From positions 98,910 to 162,909 of the forward strand of contig JALHQW010000009.1 in NCBI GenBank assembly GCA_022841745.1: 64,000 nt of DNA, given 5' to 3'. Each line of letters starts with the position of its first letter. The first letter of the stretch is position 1. Position numbers and translations under genes: made by a program. This document shows positions 1-8,493 of this stretch, piece after piece. The stretch comes from Saprospiraceae bacterium. GTDB lineage: Bacteria > Bacteroidota > Bacteroidia > Chitinophagales > Saprospiraceae. Below the pieces are notes generated by a model. It saw nothing but the letters and a program-made list of their open reading frames with translations. It was not told where the DNA came from and did no database searches.

Positions 1-119
1 GTATGCCAGTTTTATCAGTTAGGATGGCAGTTCCATGAATTGGTATGCCAGTTTTATCAGTTAGGATGGCAGTTCCATGAATTGGTATGCCAGTTTTATC
101 AGTTAGGATGGCAGTTCCA
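1..119. repeat. 42-bp tandem repeat (2.8 copies) built of 21-bp half units
   Basis: Copies begin at 1, 43 and 85. Each 42-bp unit splits into two related 21-bp halves (about 14 of 21 bases match) with the cores TGCCAGTT and GGCAGTTCC, and a decayed further half unit runs to about 140. 42 is also six heptamers, and the GGCAGTT core recurs in intergenic elements at 38961 and 43833. Frame 1 is open from base 1 to a TAA at 142-144 (14-residue periodicity), so a repetitive protein end is possible. The internal repeats of an IS21-type transposon end are another possibility. The window edge hides the left side. Confidence 0.85.
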
Positions 120-185
120 ACAGTCACGGTGCCAGTTCCATTAAAACCTTAAAATTACGGAATAAGTAAAGCAGCTATGTGACAA

Positions 186-232
186 AACAAAAGCGGCCCG
201 GTTTTCCAAACCGAGCCGCTTCTATTTTTATC
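186..232. terminator. Bidirectional Rho-independent terminator after alaS
   Basis: Arms 191-204 and 208-221 pair with one mismatch around a 3-base loop. The minus-strand transcript from alaS reads the hairpin and then a T-rich stretch (complement of 182-190). T-rich sequence on the other side (222-228) lets it work from the left too. Confidence 0.8.
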
Positions 233-239
233 AATTTGA

Positions 240-2891
240 TTAAATCAACTCTTTCGCTCGCTTCACAGCCTTCTCCAACCCACTCGCATCCTTCCCCCCA
301 GCCGAGGCAAAGAACGGCTGCCCGCCGCCACCGCCTTGAATGTCCTTGGCCAGATCCCTGACCATGTTCCCGGCGTTGTAGCGGTCTGTGAGTTCCTTGC
401 TCACGGAGACCATGATTTGCGGCTTGCCGTCAGCTTCAAGGCCGAAGACAATGACGCAGTTGCCAATCTCCTGTTCGAGTTGGAAGGCAAGGGTTTTCAC
501 GGCGTTGGCGTCTTGCAGCGGTAGTTTGGCGGCAAGGAACTTTACGCCGTTCACCTCCTCGAATTGGCCTTTTAACTGGGCTTTGATGGCCCCAGCCTGT
601 TCGTTCACCATTTGCTCCAACTGCTTTTTCAGCGAACGCACCTCGTCCTGTAAGGCCGTGATGGCTTTGGCGGGATTTTGAGCGCCTTTCAGCAGCGCCT
701 TGATTTCGTCCAATTCCTCGATTTGCGAGAGGAAGTACTGTTCAGCATTGGCAGCAGTTACTGCCTCGATTCGGCGCACCCCAGCGGCCACAGCGCTCTC
801 GCTTACAATTTTGAAAAGGCCAATTTCGCCAGTGGCAGCTACGTGCGTACCCCCACAAAGCTCCTGGCTGAAGTCCTTGTCGAAGGTGATCACCCGGACG
901 GTTTCGCCGTATTTTTCCCCGAAAAGCATCATGGCACCGAGTTTTTTGGCGTCCTCGATTGGCATGTTGCGCACCTCTTCGAGGGCAATGTTCTCCCGGA
1001 TTTTGCCGTTCACCAAGGCCTCGATTTCTCGTACCTGTTCGTCTGTCACCTTCTCGAAATGCGAGAAGTCGAAACGGAGGCGAGCAGCGTCCACGTCTTG
1101 GCCTTTTTGAAGGGCATGGTTGCCAAGCACCTTGTGCAAAGCTGCGTGAAGCAAGTGAGCGCCCGTGTGGTTGGCGCTTGTGGATTGGCGCTTTGTGGCG
1201 TCCACTTTGGCCTCCACATTTTCATTTATCGCCTTCGGCAAACGCTCGACTACATGAACGATCAGGTCGTTTTCCTTCACCGTATCAAGCACGGCAATGC
1301 GTTCCGAGTTGCCGAATTCCATCCAGCCTGAGTCGCCGTGCTGGCCGCCGCTTTCGGCGTAGAACGGAGTGCGGCTCAATACAATATGGTGTTCGTTGCC
1401 TTTTTTGGTTTTCACTGTCCTGCTGCGCAACACCTGCGATTTGTGAACCTCCAACTGGTCGTAGCCAACAAATTCTACGTCACCAGGGGCGAGAATGGTC
1501 CAGTCGCCGACGGTCTTTTCCGCATCGGCTCGGCCACGTTCTTTTTGGGCTTGCATGGCTTTTTCGAAGCCTTTTTCGTCCACGCTCCAGCCTTTTTCCT
1601 CGGCCATGAGGCGGGTGAGGTCAATCGGGAAGCCGAAGGTGTCGTAGAGTTCAAACGCCTCGTCGCCAGCGATGACACCGTCCTTGGCGGTCAAATTTGC
1701 GAAGCGACGTAGGCCATTTTCAAGGGTGTTCAAAAACGATTTCTCCTCGCTCTGGATGATTTTGGCGACTTGCTCTTGCTGGGCCTTCAGTTCAGGGAAC
1801 ACGTTGGCGAACTGGTCGGCCAGCATCGGCAAGAGGCGGTAGAGGAAGGGTTCCTTGATGTTCAAAAACGAATAGTAATAGCGTACCGCCCTGCGCAGGA
1901 TTCGGCGGATGACATAGCCTGCCCCGCCATTGTCTGGCAATTGCCCATCGGCAATGGTGAAGCTCACTGCCCGGATGTGGTCAGCGATGACCCGCATGGC
2001 GATGTCACTCATCAGGGATGAGGAGTGAGGGGTGGGGGATGAAGGGGCAGAAAGGTCAGGGTACTGCCCCGTGTATTTTATACCGCTTTCATTTTCAACG
2101 AATTGGATAATGGGCGTAAAGATGTCGGTGTCGTAGGTATTGTACTTGCCTTGGATAACAAGGGTGAGGCGCTCAAAACCCATGCCCGTGTCCACGTGCT
2201 TGTCGGGCAGTTCTTCCAGCGAGCCATCAGCCTTGCGGTTGAACTGGATGAATACGTTGTTCCAAATTTCGATGACCCTTGGGTTGTCCTTGTTCACGAG
2301 GGCCTCGCCGGGGATTTTGGCCCGCTCCTCGTCTTGGCGAAGGTCAATGTGGATTTCGGTGCAGGGGCCGCAGGGGCCAGTGTCGCCCATTTCCCAGAAA
2401 TTGTCCTTTTTGTTCCCGTTGATGACGTGGTTGGGTGGCAGTACCCGCTGCCAGAAAGTACGTGCCTCATCGTCGGCAGGTACGCCCTCCTTGGGGCTAC
2501 CCTCAAAGACAGTGGCGTAGAGGCGGTCTTTCGGCAGCCCAAGCACGTCAGTCAGCAATTCCCACGACCAAGCAATGGCTTCGTCCTTGAAATAGTCACC
2601 GAAAGACCAGTTGCCAAGCATCTCAAACATGGTGTGGTGCGTGCCGTCACGGCCTACTTCTTCCAGGTCGTTGTGCTTTCCACTGACCCGAAGGCATTTC
2701 TGGGTGTCTGCGATGCGACGCACGTCGGGTGTCTGGGTGCCGAGGAAGAAGTCCTTGAACTGGTTCATGCCCGCATTGGTGAACATGAGCGTGGGGTCGT
2801 CCTTATTGACGATGGGGGCAGAGGGCACAATCTTGTGGCCTTTGGATGCGAAGAAGTCGAGGAATGCTTGGCGGATTTGCTGTGCAGTCAT
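240..2891 (-). CDS. alaS: Alanyl-tRNA synthetase
   Basis: This class II synthetase charges tRNA-Ala in the cytoplasm and clears mischarged Ser and Gly. Its 883 residues match the usual length (about 876). The aminoacylation core lies at residues 1-250. The editing-site zinc ligands are visible as H575-x3-H579 and C679-x3-H683, and the C-terminal DHHA1 domain has the glycine run near residue 860. ATG at 2891 matches the family N-terminus. Residues 281-292, just before the conserved IAMRVIADHIR helix, are a low-complexity Ser/Pro insert encoded by a heptamer repeat. The neighbour at 3424 is divergent. Confidence 0.98.
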   Translation of the reverse strand: MTAQQIRQAFLDFFASKGHKIVPSAPIVNKDDPTLMFTNAGMNQFKDFFLGTQTPDVRRIADTQKCLRVSGKHNDLEEVGRDGTHHTMFEMLGNWSFGDYFKDEAIAWSWELLTDVLGLPKDRLYATVFEGSPKEGVPADDEARTFWQRVLPPNHVINGNKKDNFWEMGDTGPCGPCTEIHIDLRQDEERAKIPGEALVNKDNPRVIEIWNNVFIQFNRKADGSLEELPDKHVDTGMGFERLTLVIQGKYNTYDTDIFTPIIQFVENESGIKYTGQYPDLSAPSSPTPHSSSLMSDIAMRVIADHIRAVSFTIADGQLPDNGGAGYVIRRILRRAVRYYYSFLNIKEPFLYRLLPMLADQFANVFPELKAQQEQVAKIIQSEEKSFLNTLENGLRRFANLTAKDGVIAGDEAFELYDTFGFPIDLTRLMAEEKGWSVDEKGFEKAMQAQKERGRADAEKTVGDWTILAPGDVEFVGYDQLEVHKSQVLRSRTVKTKKGNEHHIVLSRTPFYAESGGQHGDSGWMEFGNSERIAVLDTVKENDLIVHVVERLPKAINENVEAKVDATKRQSTSANHTGAHLLHAALHKVLGNHALQKGQDVDAARLRFDFSHFEKVTDEQVREIEALVNGKIRENIALEEVRNMPIEDAKKLGAMMLFGEKYGETVRVITFDKDFSQELCGGTHVAATGEIGLFKIVSESAVAAGVRRIEAVTAANAEQYFLSQIEELDEIKALLKGAQNPAKAITALQDEVRSLKKQLEQMVNEQAGAIKAQLKGQFEEVNGVKFLAAKLPLQDANAVKTLAFQLEQEIGNCVIVFGLEADGKPQIMVSVSKELTDRYNAGNMVRDLAKDIQGGGGGQPFFASAGGKDASGLEKAVKRAKELI
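2016..2050. repeat. Heptamer iterons inside alaS
   Basis: Five consecutive 7-bp units occupy exactly 35 bp on the plus strand: GGATGAG, GAGTGAG, GGGTGGG, GGATGAA and GGGGCAG. They encode AlaRS residues 281-292. The same kind of iteron, with GGGATGA-like units, occurs inside the ABC exporter at 36624-36697. Confidence 0.75.
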
Positions 2892-3423
2892 AAAATTAAG
2901 TATTGTTATTGGCAGGTCTTTGAGAAGGAAATGGTTCTAAAATAGGGTTATTGAAGAATGTTTTGATAATTTTTGTTATAACAAATTGACAAAAATCATT
3001 TTTGTAATCTGTTGAATTTCTTTTAGTTTAGCTGAAAATCTCAAAGAAAAGTTTCAAGCAGTGCTTAAAAGTTTTCCACATAAGGGTTGCTTTTCAGGGT
3101 TTTTAAGCATATTTGCAGCCCGAATTTGATTTTTATGTGACGATTAGGAATAACTTGAAACATAAAATCAGGTTGCGGACAGTCTTTGAGAAGAATAATC
3201 TACTGATATATCCAAGACGTGTTTTCGGTTTTTACACACGTTAACGAAAATGGCGGCTAATCGCAATTTTCAATTGACACAACCTAAAGTTTGGGCAAAC
3301 GGATTTGAAAAGCTTAGGGGAGGGACACCCATATTAAAATTGCTTTTACGATGCCTGTCCAAATTGAGGCCCTTTACTTTTAAAGGGGCGCAAAGTTAGG
3401 TTTTGGCTCAACAACAGAACAGT
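2892..3423. other. Divergent intergenic region, alaS / M23 peptidase
   Basis: This 530-base stretch has no convincing gene. Besides the palindromes at 2972-3004 it holds a 7-bp-arm hairpin at 3370-3387 (CCCTTTA, 4-base loop, TAAAGGG). It also holds a minus-strand TAACTTTG (complement of 3391-3398) that fits the Bacteroidota -7 element. If that promoter drives alaS, the leader would be about 490 bases, starting with the hairpin. Confidence 0.4.
2972..3004. promoter_or_regulatory. Two adjacent perfect palindromes between alaS and the M23 gene
   Basis: A 14-bp palindrome (TTTGTTATAACAAA, 2972-2985) is followed 4 bases later by a 15-bp one (CAAAAATCATTTTTG, 2990-3004). They lie 80-113 bases upstream of alaS in a divergent intergenic region and have the look of dimeric regulator sites. 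The regulator is unknown. Confidence 0.45.
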
Positions 3424-4407
3424 ATGAGACGAGAAAAATTCTTCTACAACAAACAGACACTCCAGTTCGAAAAAATCAGGCTTTCCTTTCAAGAGCGGTT
3501 GAAGCAGATTTTTGGGTTTGCCTCCGCTATCCTTGTATCTACCTTTTTGCTTTTTCTTGCAGCTTGGAAGTATTTTCCCTCACCACAGGAAGAAGTCCTT
3601 ATCAAGGAGATTGATCAACTGAAGAGCGAACTTAAGGTTGCAGAAAGCAGTATTGAACAGCTTTCTGCCGTGACCAACAACCTGCAGGACCGTGACCGCC
3701 GTATCCACCGAATGGTTTTGGAAATGGATCCCATTGATGAGAACATCTGGGAGGCTGGTGTTGGTGGTTCTGAACGGTATTCCGAACTGCAAAATTTCAG
3801 CCGTTCCGGCGACCTCATGGCCCAGCTTCGCCAAAAAGTGGAAAAGCTAAAGCGTCAGATGGTCGTTCAGTCCAAATCATTCGATGAAATCGAGAAAATG
3901 GCGATGGACAAGGAAAAAATGTTAGCCTCTATCCCTTCCATCAAGCCTGTCCGAGTTGACAAACTGAACCAGCGGGTGGAACTCCTCTCTGGTTTTGGCT
4001 ATCGCTTGCACCCAATCCATAAGATTTTCAAAATGCACGCTGGTATTGACTTTTCTGCGCCGCAAGGCACCGCCATTCAGGTTACTGGCGATGGGGTAGT
4101 AGAAAAGGTGGAACACGACCGAGGGGGATATGGACTTCACGTCATAGTTAACCACGGCTATGGCTACAAGACCCTTTATGGTCACATGTCGGCAGCGAAC
4201 GTGCGCCAAGGTGAGAAGGTGAAAAAGGGGCACCTTATTGGCAAGGTAGGAAGCACAGGGACATCCACTGCACCTCACTGCCATTACGAAGTTCATTATA
4301 AGGGAAAGCCTGTCAACCCGATTGATTATGTGTTGGATGGCTTGACTCCGATCCAGTATCAGGAATTGGTGCGCCTCTCAGAGCTTGACAACCAGTCTTT
4401 TGATTAA
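3424..4407 (+). CDS. M23 family metallopeptidase, membrane-anchored
   Basis: Predicted peptidoglycan endopeptidase (LytM/M23 fold) that trims the cell wall from the periplasmic face. A single membrane segment lies near residues 28-47, followed by a coiled coil (about 55-100). The C-terminal M23 domain has the zinc ligands HxxxD (HAGID) and HxH (HCHYE). I choose ATG 3424 because MRREKFFYN resembles the usual start of Bacteroidota relatives; an in-frame TTG at 3403 is the alternative. A hairpin plus T8 at 4502-4532 probably ends its transcript, inside the next gene. Confidence 0.9.
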   Translation: MRREKFFYNKQTLQFEKIRLSFQERLKQIFGFASAILVSTFLLFLAAWKYFPSPQEEVLIKEIDQLKSELKVAESSIEQLSAVTNNLQDRDRRIHRMVLEMDPIDENIWEAGVGGSERYSELQNFSRSGDLMAQLRQKVEKLKRQMVVQSKSFDEIEKMAMDKEKMLASIPSIKPVRVDKLNQRVELLSGFGYRLHPIHKIFKMHAGIDFSAPQGTAIQVTGDGVVEKVEHDRGGYGLHVIVNHGYGYKTLYGHMSAANVRQGEKVKKGHLIGKVGSTGTSTAPHCHYEVHYKGKPVNPIDYVLDGLTPIQYQELVRLSELDNQSFD

Positions 4408-4481
4408 TTTTTTTTTTTCAATACACTTTTTTGCAGCAAACAAAACTAAAGACCATTTTAAAATCACCAATTGACGTGATT

Positions 4482-5555
4482 ATGTCTTTCACAAATTTGA
4501 AAAAAGACTCCCGCTTTGGGGGTCTTTTTTTTGCATTTCCAATCTTGTTCTTTTCCTTGGGTTTGTTTGCACAAACCACAAAAACCGTCAACATCGTAGG
4601 TGTTGGTGATATGATGCTTGGCACCAATTACCCCTCCAAGAAATACCTTCCAGCCAATGGCGGAAGCGATTTATTGGCCAATGTCAGAAAGATATTGCTG
4701 GATGCCGATGTCACTTTTGGCAACCTTGAGGGTACACTATTCGATGGGGAGGGTACGCCCAAAACCTGCAATGACTCGACTAAATGCTATGTTTTTAGGA
4801 CCCCAGCCAGTTATATCCGGCATTTTAGCGATGCAGGATTTGACGTGCTGAGCATTGCCAACAACCACTCAGGCGATTTTGGCCCTTCTGGCAGGAAAGG
4901 AACGAAGGCGGTGCTGAAGAATGCCGGGATTGCCTTTGCTGGCTTGGAAGGAACAGACGAGACGGCCATTTTTGAAAGGAATGGGATCAAGTTCGGTTTC
5001 TGTGCATTTGCTCCCAATTCTGGCACCTGCGATATCCGCAAGATTGAAAGCGCAAAAGCCATTGTTGCCAGCTTGGAAAAGCAGTGCGACATTGTAATTG
5101 TCTCTTTTCATGGCGGAGCAGAAGGCGCTGACAACCAGCATGTTAGCAATAAAACGGAATTCTACCTCGAAGAAGACCGTGGCAATGTGGTAAAGTTTTC
5201 ACATGCCGTTATTGATGCTGGTGCGGACATCGTTTTTGGCCACGGGCCCCATGTAACAAGGGCTGTTGAACTTTACAAAGATCGCTTCATTGCCTACAGC
5301 CTCGGCAATTTCTGTACCTACGGCAGGTTCAGCCTCAATGGCCCTGCGGGCATTGCACCCATCATTGAAGTGGTTACGGACGAAAAAGGTGAGTTCGTAA
5401 AAGGGCAAATCACCGCAACCTATCAGCAGAAGACGCATGGCCCCAAAATAGACCCTGAAAAACGGGTAATCGCTAAGATAAAGGAATTGACCAAGGCTGA
5501 TTTCCCAAACACGGGGTTGTACATTTCCTCAGATGGAGCTATTTCAAAAAAATAG
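4482..5555 (+). CDS. CapA family protein (poly-gamma-glutamate capsule protein-like)
   Basis: This belongs to the calcineurin-like PGA_cap/CapA phosphoesterase family, whose best-known members act in poly-gamma-glutamate capsule synthesis; the substrate here is unknown. Metal-site motifs seen in order are VGVGDMMLG, NLEGTL, ANNHSGDFG, SFHGGAE and FGHGPHV. ATG 4482 gives a signal peptide ending near FAQ, while the upstream in-frame TTG at 4431 adds an unlikely charged leader. The signal-peptide codons contain a terminator-like hairpin. It is convergent with the lipoprotein gene 13 bases downstream. Confidence 0.85.
   Translation: MSFTNLKKDSRFGGLFFAFPILFFSLGLFAQTTKTVNIVGVGDMMLGTNYPSKKYLPANGGSDLLANVRKILLDADVTFGNLEGTLFDGEGTPKTCNDSTKCYVFRTPASYIRHFSDAGFDVLSIANNHSGDFGPSGRKGTKAVLKNAGIAFAGLEGTDETAIFERNGIKFGFCAFAPNSGTCDIRKIESAKAIVASLEKQCDIVIVSFHGGAEGADNQHVSNKTEFYLEEDRGNVVKFSHAVIDAGADIVFGHGPHVTRAVELYKDRFIAYSLGNFCTYGRFSLNGPAGIAPIIEVVTDEKGEFVKGQITATYQQKTHGPKIDPEKRVIAKIKELTKADFPNTGLYISSDGAISKK
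4502..4532 (+). terminator. Terminator-like hairpin inside the CapA signal-peptide codons
   Basis: Arms 4502-4512 and 4518-4528 pair (one G-T wobble) around GCTTT and run into eight T residues (4525-4532). It sits about 95 bases after the M23 stop codon but downstream of the chosen CapA start. It could end M23 transcription while partly attenuating CapA. Confidence 0.6.
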
Positions 5556-5568
5556 TTGACAAAATAGC

Positions 5569-6486
5569 TCACTCCCAACTTGGCACCAGGCCCCGAAGCC
5601 CCATGTCCACGATGCGATCGTTCTTGTTGGGATCATCCGCAAAAAAATCAAGCTGACCATTGGCGATTTCCTCTTGCCATTCAAAGCTATTGTTGATAGA
5701 AAAGGAGAGTTTGACCTTCAAATCGGTTGTCTCATTGCCAGTTACTACCAATGGTGCTGCGAATTTTCCAGTGACCACACAAGAGCCTGGAGGAACTGGG
5801 CTGGTGTCGAAAATCGGGTTGACAACTGTGGTAGCCGAAACCGGCGCCTGACCTGAATAAACGGCATTGTACATCTGATAGGGAGCTGGAAATGAGGTTT
5901 CAAATGCCCAAAAACCCTGTTTTTTGTTGTCATTGACTGCAATGGTCTGTTGGTTTGGCGTCACCTCGCTGATATAGGTGTTGAACCCGACAAAAGAGGA
6001 AATCGTACCAGCTTGGTTTGTTAGTGCACCAATGACTGGAATGTTTTGAAGGTTGTATTTTATATCATATTGCTGGTAGGTGACGCTGGTGCGCACCCAT
6101 TCGTAACTGCCGGGCGGCACATTTTTTAGACTGATTGTTACGAATTCTTCCCCATCGCCCACTGTGCTGGCTTGGTCAAAGTCAACGGCATTTTCCCCGC
6201 CTTTAGTTGTTTCTTTTCCTTGATAAAGAATGGCCCCGCCGCCCAAAGGCACAAAAGCATTTGGGGCAAGTTCAATATAGTGTATGCTCATTCCCCTGAA
6301 TGTTGGGGTTTGAGCTGCGTGCCCTGTTGGCAATTGGGAGGGTTGGCCCAAATTATCGAGGCGCTCCTGTTCAGGGTCAAAATGAAGAGTGAAAACGAGG
6401 CTATTCGAAATCCCTGCTTCATCCTTTTTGCAAGCGCTCAGACTGAGCGCAAAAACTGCCAAGTAGAAGATGGACTTGATATTCAT
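5569..6486 (-). CDS. Uncharacterised lipoprotein
   Basis: I do not recognise a named family. The N-terminus is a lipoprotein signal with lipobox LSAC followed by KKDE, typical of Bacteroidota surface or outer-membrane lipoproteins. The remaining 285 residues are rich in beta-strand-like sequence with few charges, and no catalytic motif is visible. It reads toward CapA with only 13 bases between the stop codons. The next gene upstream is the M28 peptidase, 388 bases away, so it is probably monocistronic. Confidence 0.75.
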   Translation of the reverse strand: MNIKSIFYLAVFALSLSACKKDEAGISNSLVFTLHFDPEQERLDNLGQPSQLPTGHAAQTPTFRGMSIHYIELAPNAFVPLGGGAILYQGKETTKGGENAVDFDQASTVGDGEEFVTISLKNVPPGSYEWVRTSVTYQQYDIKYNLQNIPVIGALTNQAGTISSFVGFNTYISEVTPNQQTIAVNDNKKQGFWAFETSFPAPYQMYNAVYSGQAPVSATTVVNPIFDTSPVPPGSCVVTGKFAAPLVVTGNETTDLKVKLSFSINNSFEWQEEIANGQLDFFADDPNKNDRIVDMGLRGLVPSWE

Positions 6487-6712
6487 TTTGGAAGTACTTG
6501 ATGGCTTTGATTTGGTTCAAAACGTGGCAAAAACCCTGAATCTTTTAGCTGGCTTGAAAGATTGGCCTGATTTTTCCTAAATAAAAGTTAAAACCGCCTT
6601 CTCGTGTCGCTGTTTTTTCCTTTCAAACGATTTACTTTTGGTAATCTTCCAATCTTTTTTCACTGGCTATAACCTATAATTTTTAAGGATTTTAACAAAA
6701 AACTATTGAACA

Positions 6713-6784
6713 ATGCTCGCATTATTCGGCATCCTGATCCTTTTCGGTTGCGTAGCCAAAATGGCGCTTCACGGCGCAGAGTGA
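6713..6784 (+). CDS. Possible 23-residue hydrophobic microprotein
   Basis: An ATG frame of 23 codons encodes MLALFGILILFGCVAKM and six further residues, with a hydrophobic stretch long enough to cross or enter a membrane. It lies alone in the 388-base gap between two minus-strand genes, downstream of AT-rich sequence. No ribosome-binding site or consensus promoter is evident. Only the frame and the hydrophobicity support it. The rest of the gap shows only a weak inverted repeat (6816-6844). Confidence 0.3.
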   Translation: MLALFGILILFGCVAKMALHGAE

Positions 6785-6874
6785 ACCGCTCTTAAGGCCC
6801 CACAACCATGATACTGGGAACGAAGCACTATCTGCTGGGTTCCCGTTACAGAAGTATTGTGACTTTGAAGTAGG

Positions 6875-8116
6875 TTAAAACACTACTTCCCGCTCAATTA
6901 TTTCCTCCTTGCGCTTGACCTTTACTTTGGCCTTGTCGCCCTTTTTGAATTTGGCTAAGCCGTCCATGTAGTCGTAAATGGTCTTGACTTGAACATCTCC
7001 AATTTTAATAACGATGTCTCCATTTTCTAATCCAGCCTTTTTTGCGGGCTTGTCGTCCATGACAGCATCAATTCGCATCCCTTCTCCGTCGTAAACATAA
7101 TCGGGCATGACGCCCAGCGTGACCTTGAAGCTGGCGCCTTGCTGCGACTCGTCCTTGGTTTTTGTGAAAACCAGCTTACCATCATCGTTGAGGTTTTCGA
7201 CAAGCATGGCAATGAACATTGACACGTCGAGTATGCCCTGGTAGTTCACCAGTTCGCTGTCGTCAGAGGGTTTGTGGTAGTCGGTGTGCTGGCCGGTGAA
7301 GAAATGGAGCACGGGCATGTCCTTCAGGTAAAACGAGGTATGGTCGGAGGGGCCAACGCCACTATCCGTTGTCTTGATTTTGATTCCAGCAACAGCGATT
7401 TTGGCTAATTCATCCTTCCAGGTAGGAGAGGTTCCAGCTCCGTTGATGGCCAATATTTTTTCTTCGTTCAAGCGCCCAACCATGTCCATGTTGAGCATGT
7501 AATTGACGTTCTGGAGGCCAAAACTTGGGTTTTCGACAAATTTTTTGGAACCAACCAGCCCCAATTCCTCTGCCGAAAAAGCCAAGAAAAGATAGTTGTT
7601 GTTCTTGGCCTTTGGGTTGTTCTTGAGGTAATCGGCAAGGTACAAAAGCGAGGCTACCCCGCTCGCATTGTCGTCAGCGCCATTGTGGACGGCTGCTTCA
7701 CCAACATGCAGGGAAGCACCCGGCATGCCAAGCCCCAAGTGGTCGTAATGCGCTCCGATAACCACGGTATTGGCTGACTTATTGTCAATGAACCCGACTA
7801 CGTTGCGGCCCGTACGGGCCTCGCCGCCCGTGGTGGCATGTGGATTGGAATTGAAGTTGAAATCAAAAGGGTGGAACCAAGACCCCCCCAATCCCTTGGG
7901 TTCTAGCCCGATTTCTTCGAACCTTGTGGCAATATAATTGCCAGCCATGGCTTCGTACTGGGTGCCTGCTTCACGGCCTTGAAGCAGGTTGGAGGCAAGG
8001 TAAACCACGTCAATTTGCAGCTGTTGAAGCGGCAGGTTGCTGTTTTGGCAATAGGAAAACTGTCGTACGAGCGACAATGACAAAACAATTGCAAACGAAT
8101 TCAATCTCATTTTCAA
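6875..8116 (-). CDS. M28 family metallopeptidase with C-terminal PDZ domain
   Basis: Predicted secreted zinc aminopeptidase. A signal peptide (residues 1-23) is followed by an M28 domain with the two-zinc ligand set visible: GAHYDHLG, NGADDNASG, FSAEELGLVG, NMDMVG and QHTDYHKPSDD. A PDZ domain occupies about residues 325-413 and may present substrate or partners. 413 residues suits an M28-PDZ protein. ATG 8116 is the first in-frame start and leads straight into the signal peptide. A candidate small RNA lies upstream on the other strand. Confidence 0.92.
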   Translation of the reverse strand: MKMRLNSFAIVLSLSLVRQFSYCQNSNLPLQQLQIDVVYLASNLLQGREAGTQYEAMAGNYIATRFEEIGLEPKGLGGSWFHPFDFNFNSNPHATTGGEARTGRNVVGFIDNKSANTVVIGAHYDHLGLGMPGASLHVGEAAVHNGADDNASGVASLLYLADYLKNNPKAKNNNYLFLAFSAEELGLVGSKKFVENPSFGLQNVNYMLNMDMVGRLNEEKILAINGAGTSPTWKDELAKIAVAGIKIKTTDSGVGPSDHTSFYLKDMPVLHFFTGQHTDYHKPSDDSELVNYQGILDVSMFIAMLVENLNDDGKLVFTKTKDESQQGASFKVTLGVMPDYVYDGEGMRIDAVMDDKPAKKAGLENGDIVIKIGDVQVKTIYDYMDGLAKFKKGDKAKVKVKRKEEIIEREVVF

Positions 8117-8306
8117 GAAATTTTATTGTTGAAGAAAACTTTTCAAAAAAATAGCGTAGAATGAAGGGCGATTACTTAAAACGTCTTAGTCTAATGAAAA
8201 TCAATAAGTTGTAATTAAGAATGGTAATTAGGTCATCGAAAATTGATTAGGTAAGCGTTCAAAACCGTAATTTTTTCAAAGGTATTCTTAGTTTTTTCTA
8301 CTTTGT

Positions 8307-8337
8307 TTTGTAAAATTGCTGCAACAATTTACTTTTG
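8307..8337 (+). promoter_or_regulatory. Consensus Bacteroidota promoter for a candidate small RNA
   Basis: TTTG at 8307-8310, 19 bases, then TACTTTTG at 8330-8337 matches the known TTTG / TAnnTTTG pattern exactly. No plus-strand gene follows before the terminator at 8459. Confidence 0.6.
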
Positions 8338-8342
8338 AGCCG

Positions 8343-8493
8343 TCCAATCTTGCTGATACCACCACTTAAAATTCCTGTTAGAACTTTCATGTTGGTTTTT
8401 TGTTGCTATTCTTAGCAAATCCCAATTTGCCGTAAAAAAATAGTGTTTCATAGTGTGAGGGGTAACCGCTTCGGTGGTTGCTCCTTTTTTTTT
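8343..8493 (+). ncRNA. Candidate small non-coding RNA, about 150 nt
   Basis: The interval runs from the expected start of the 8307 promoter to the U-run of the terminator at 8459. It contains no frame longer than a few codons. A 6-bp hairpin (GCAAAT 8415-8420 / ATTTGC 8425-8430) precedes the terminator stem. Its 3' end overlaps the stop codon of the convergent polyprenyl synthetase gene, so antisense contact is possible. I do not recognise 6S, SRP, tmRNA or RNase P features. Confidence 0.5.
8459..8493 (+). terminator. Strong Rho-independent terminator with cUUCGg tetraloop
   Basis: An 11-bp stem (8459-8469 with 8474-8484, including three G-U pairs) is closed by a C(UUCG)G loop and followed by nine T residues. 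The orientation serves the plus strand, which has no annotated gene upstream apart from the candidate RNA. Confidence 0.85.

Noticed and set aside
1-140. CRISPR array
   Set aside because: Copies are contiguous without unique spacers, the unit is made of two related halves, and no cas genes are present.
678-2945. Long plus-strand frames opposite alaS
   Set aside because: Shadows of a GC-rich conserved gene; the translations have no family resemblance.
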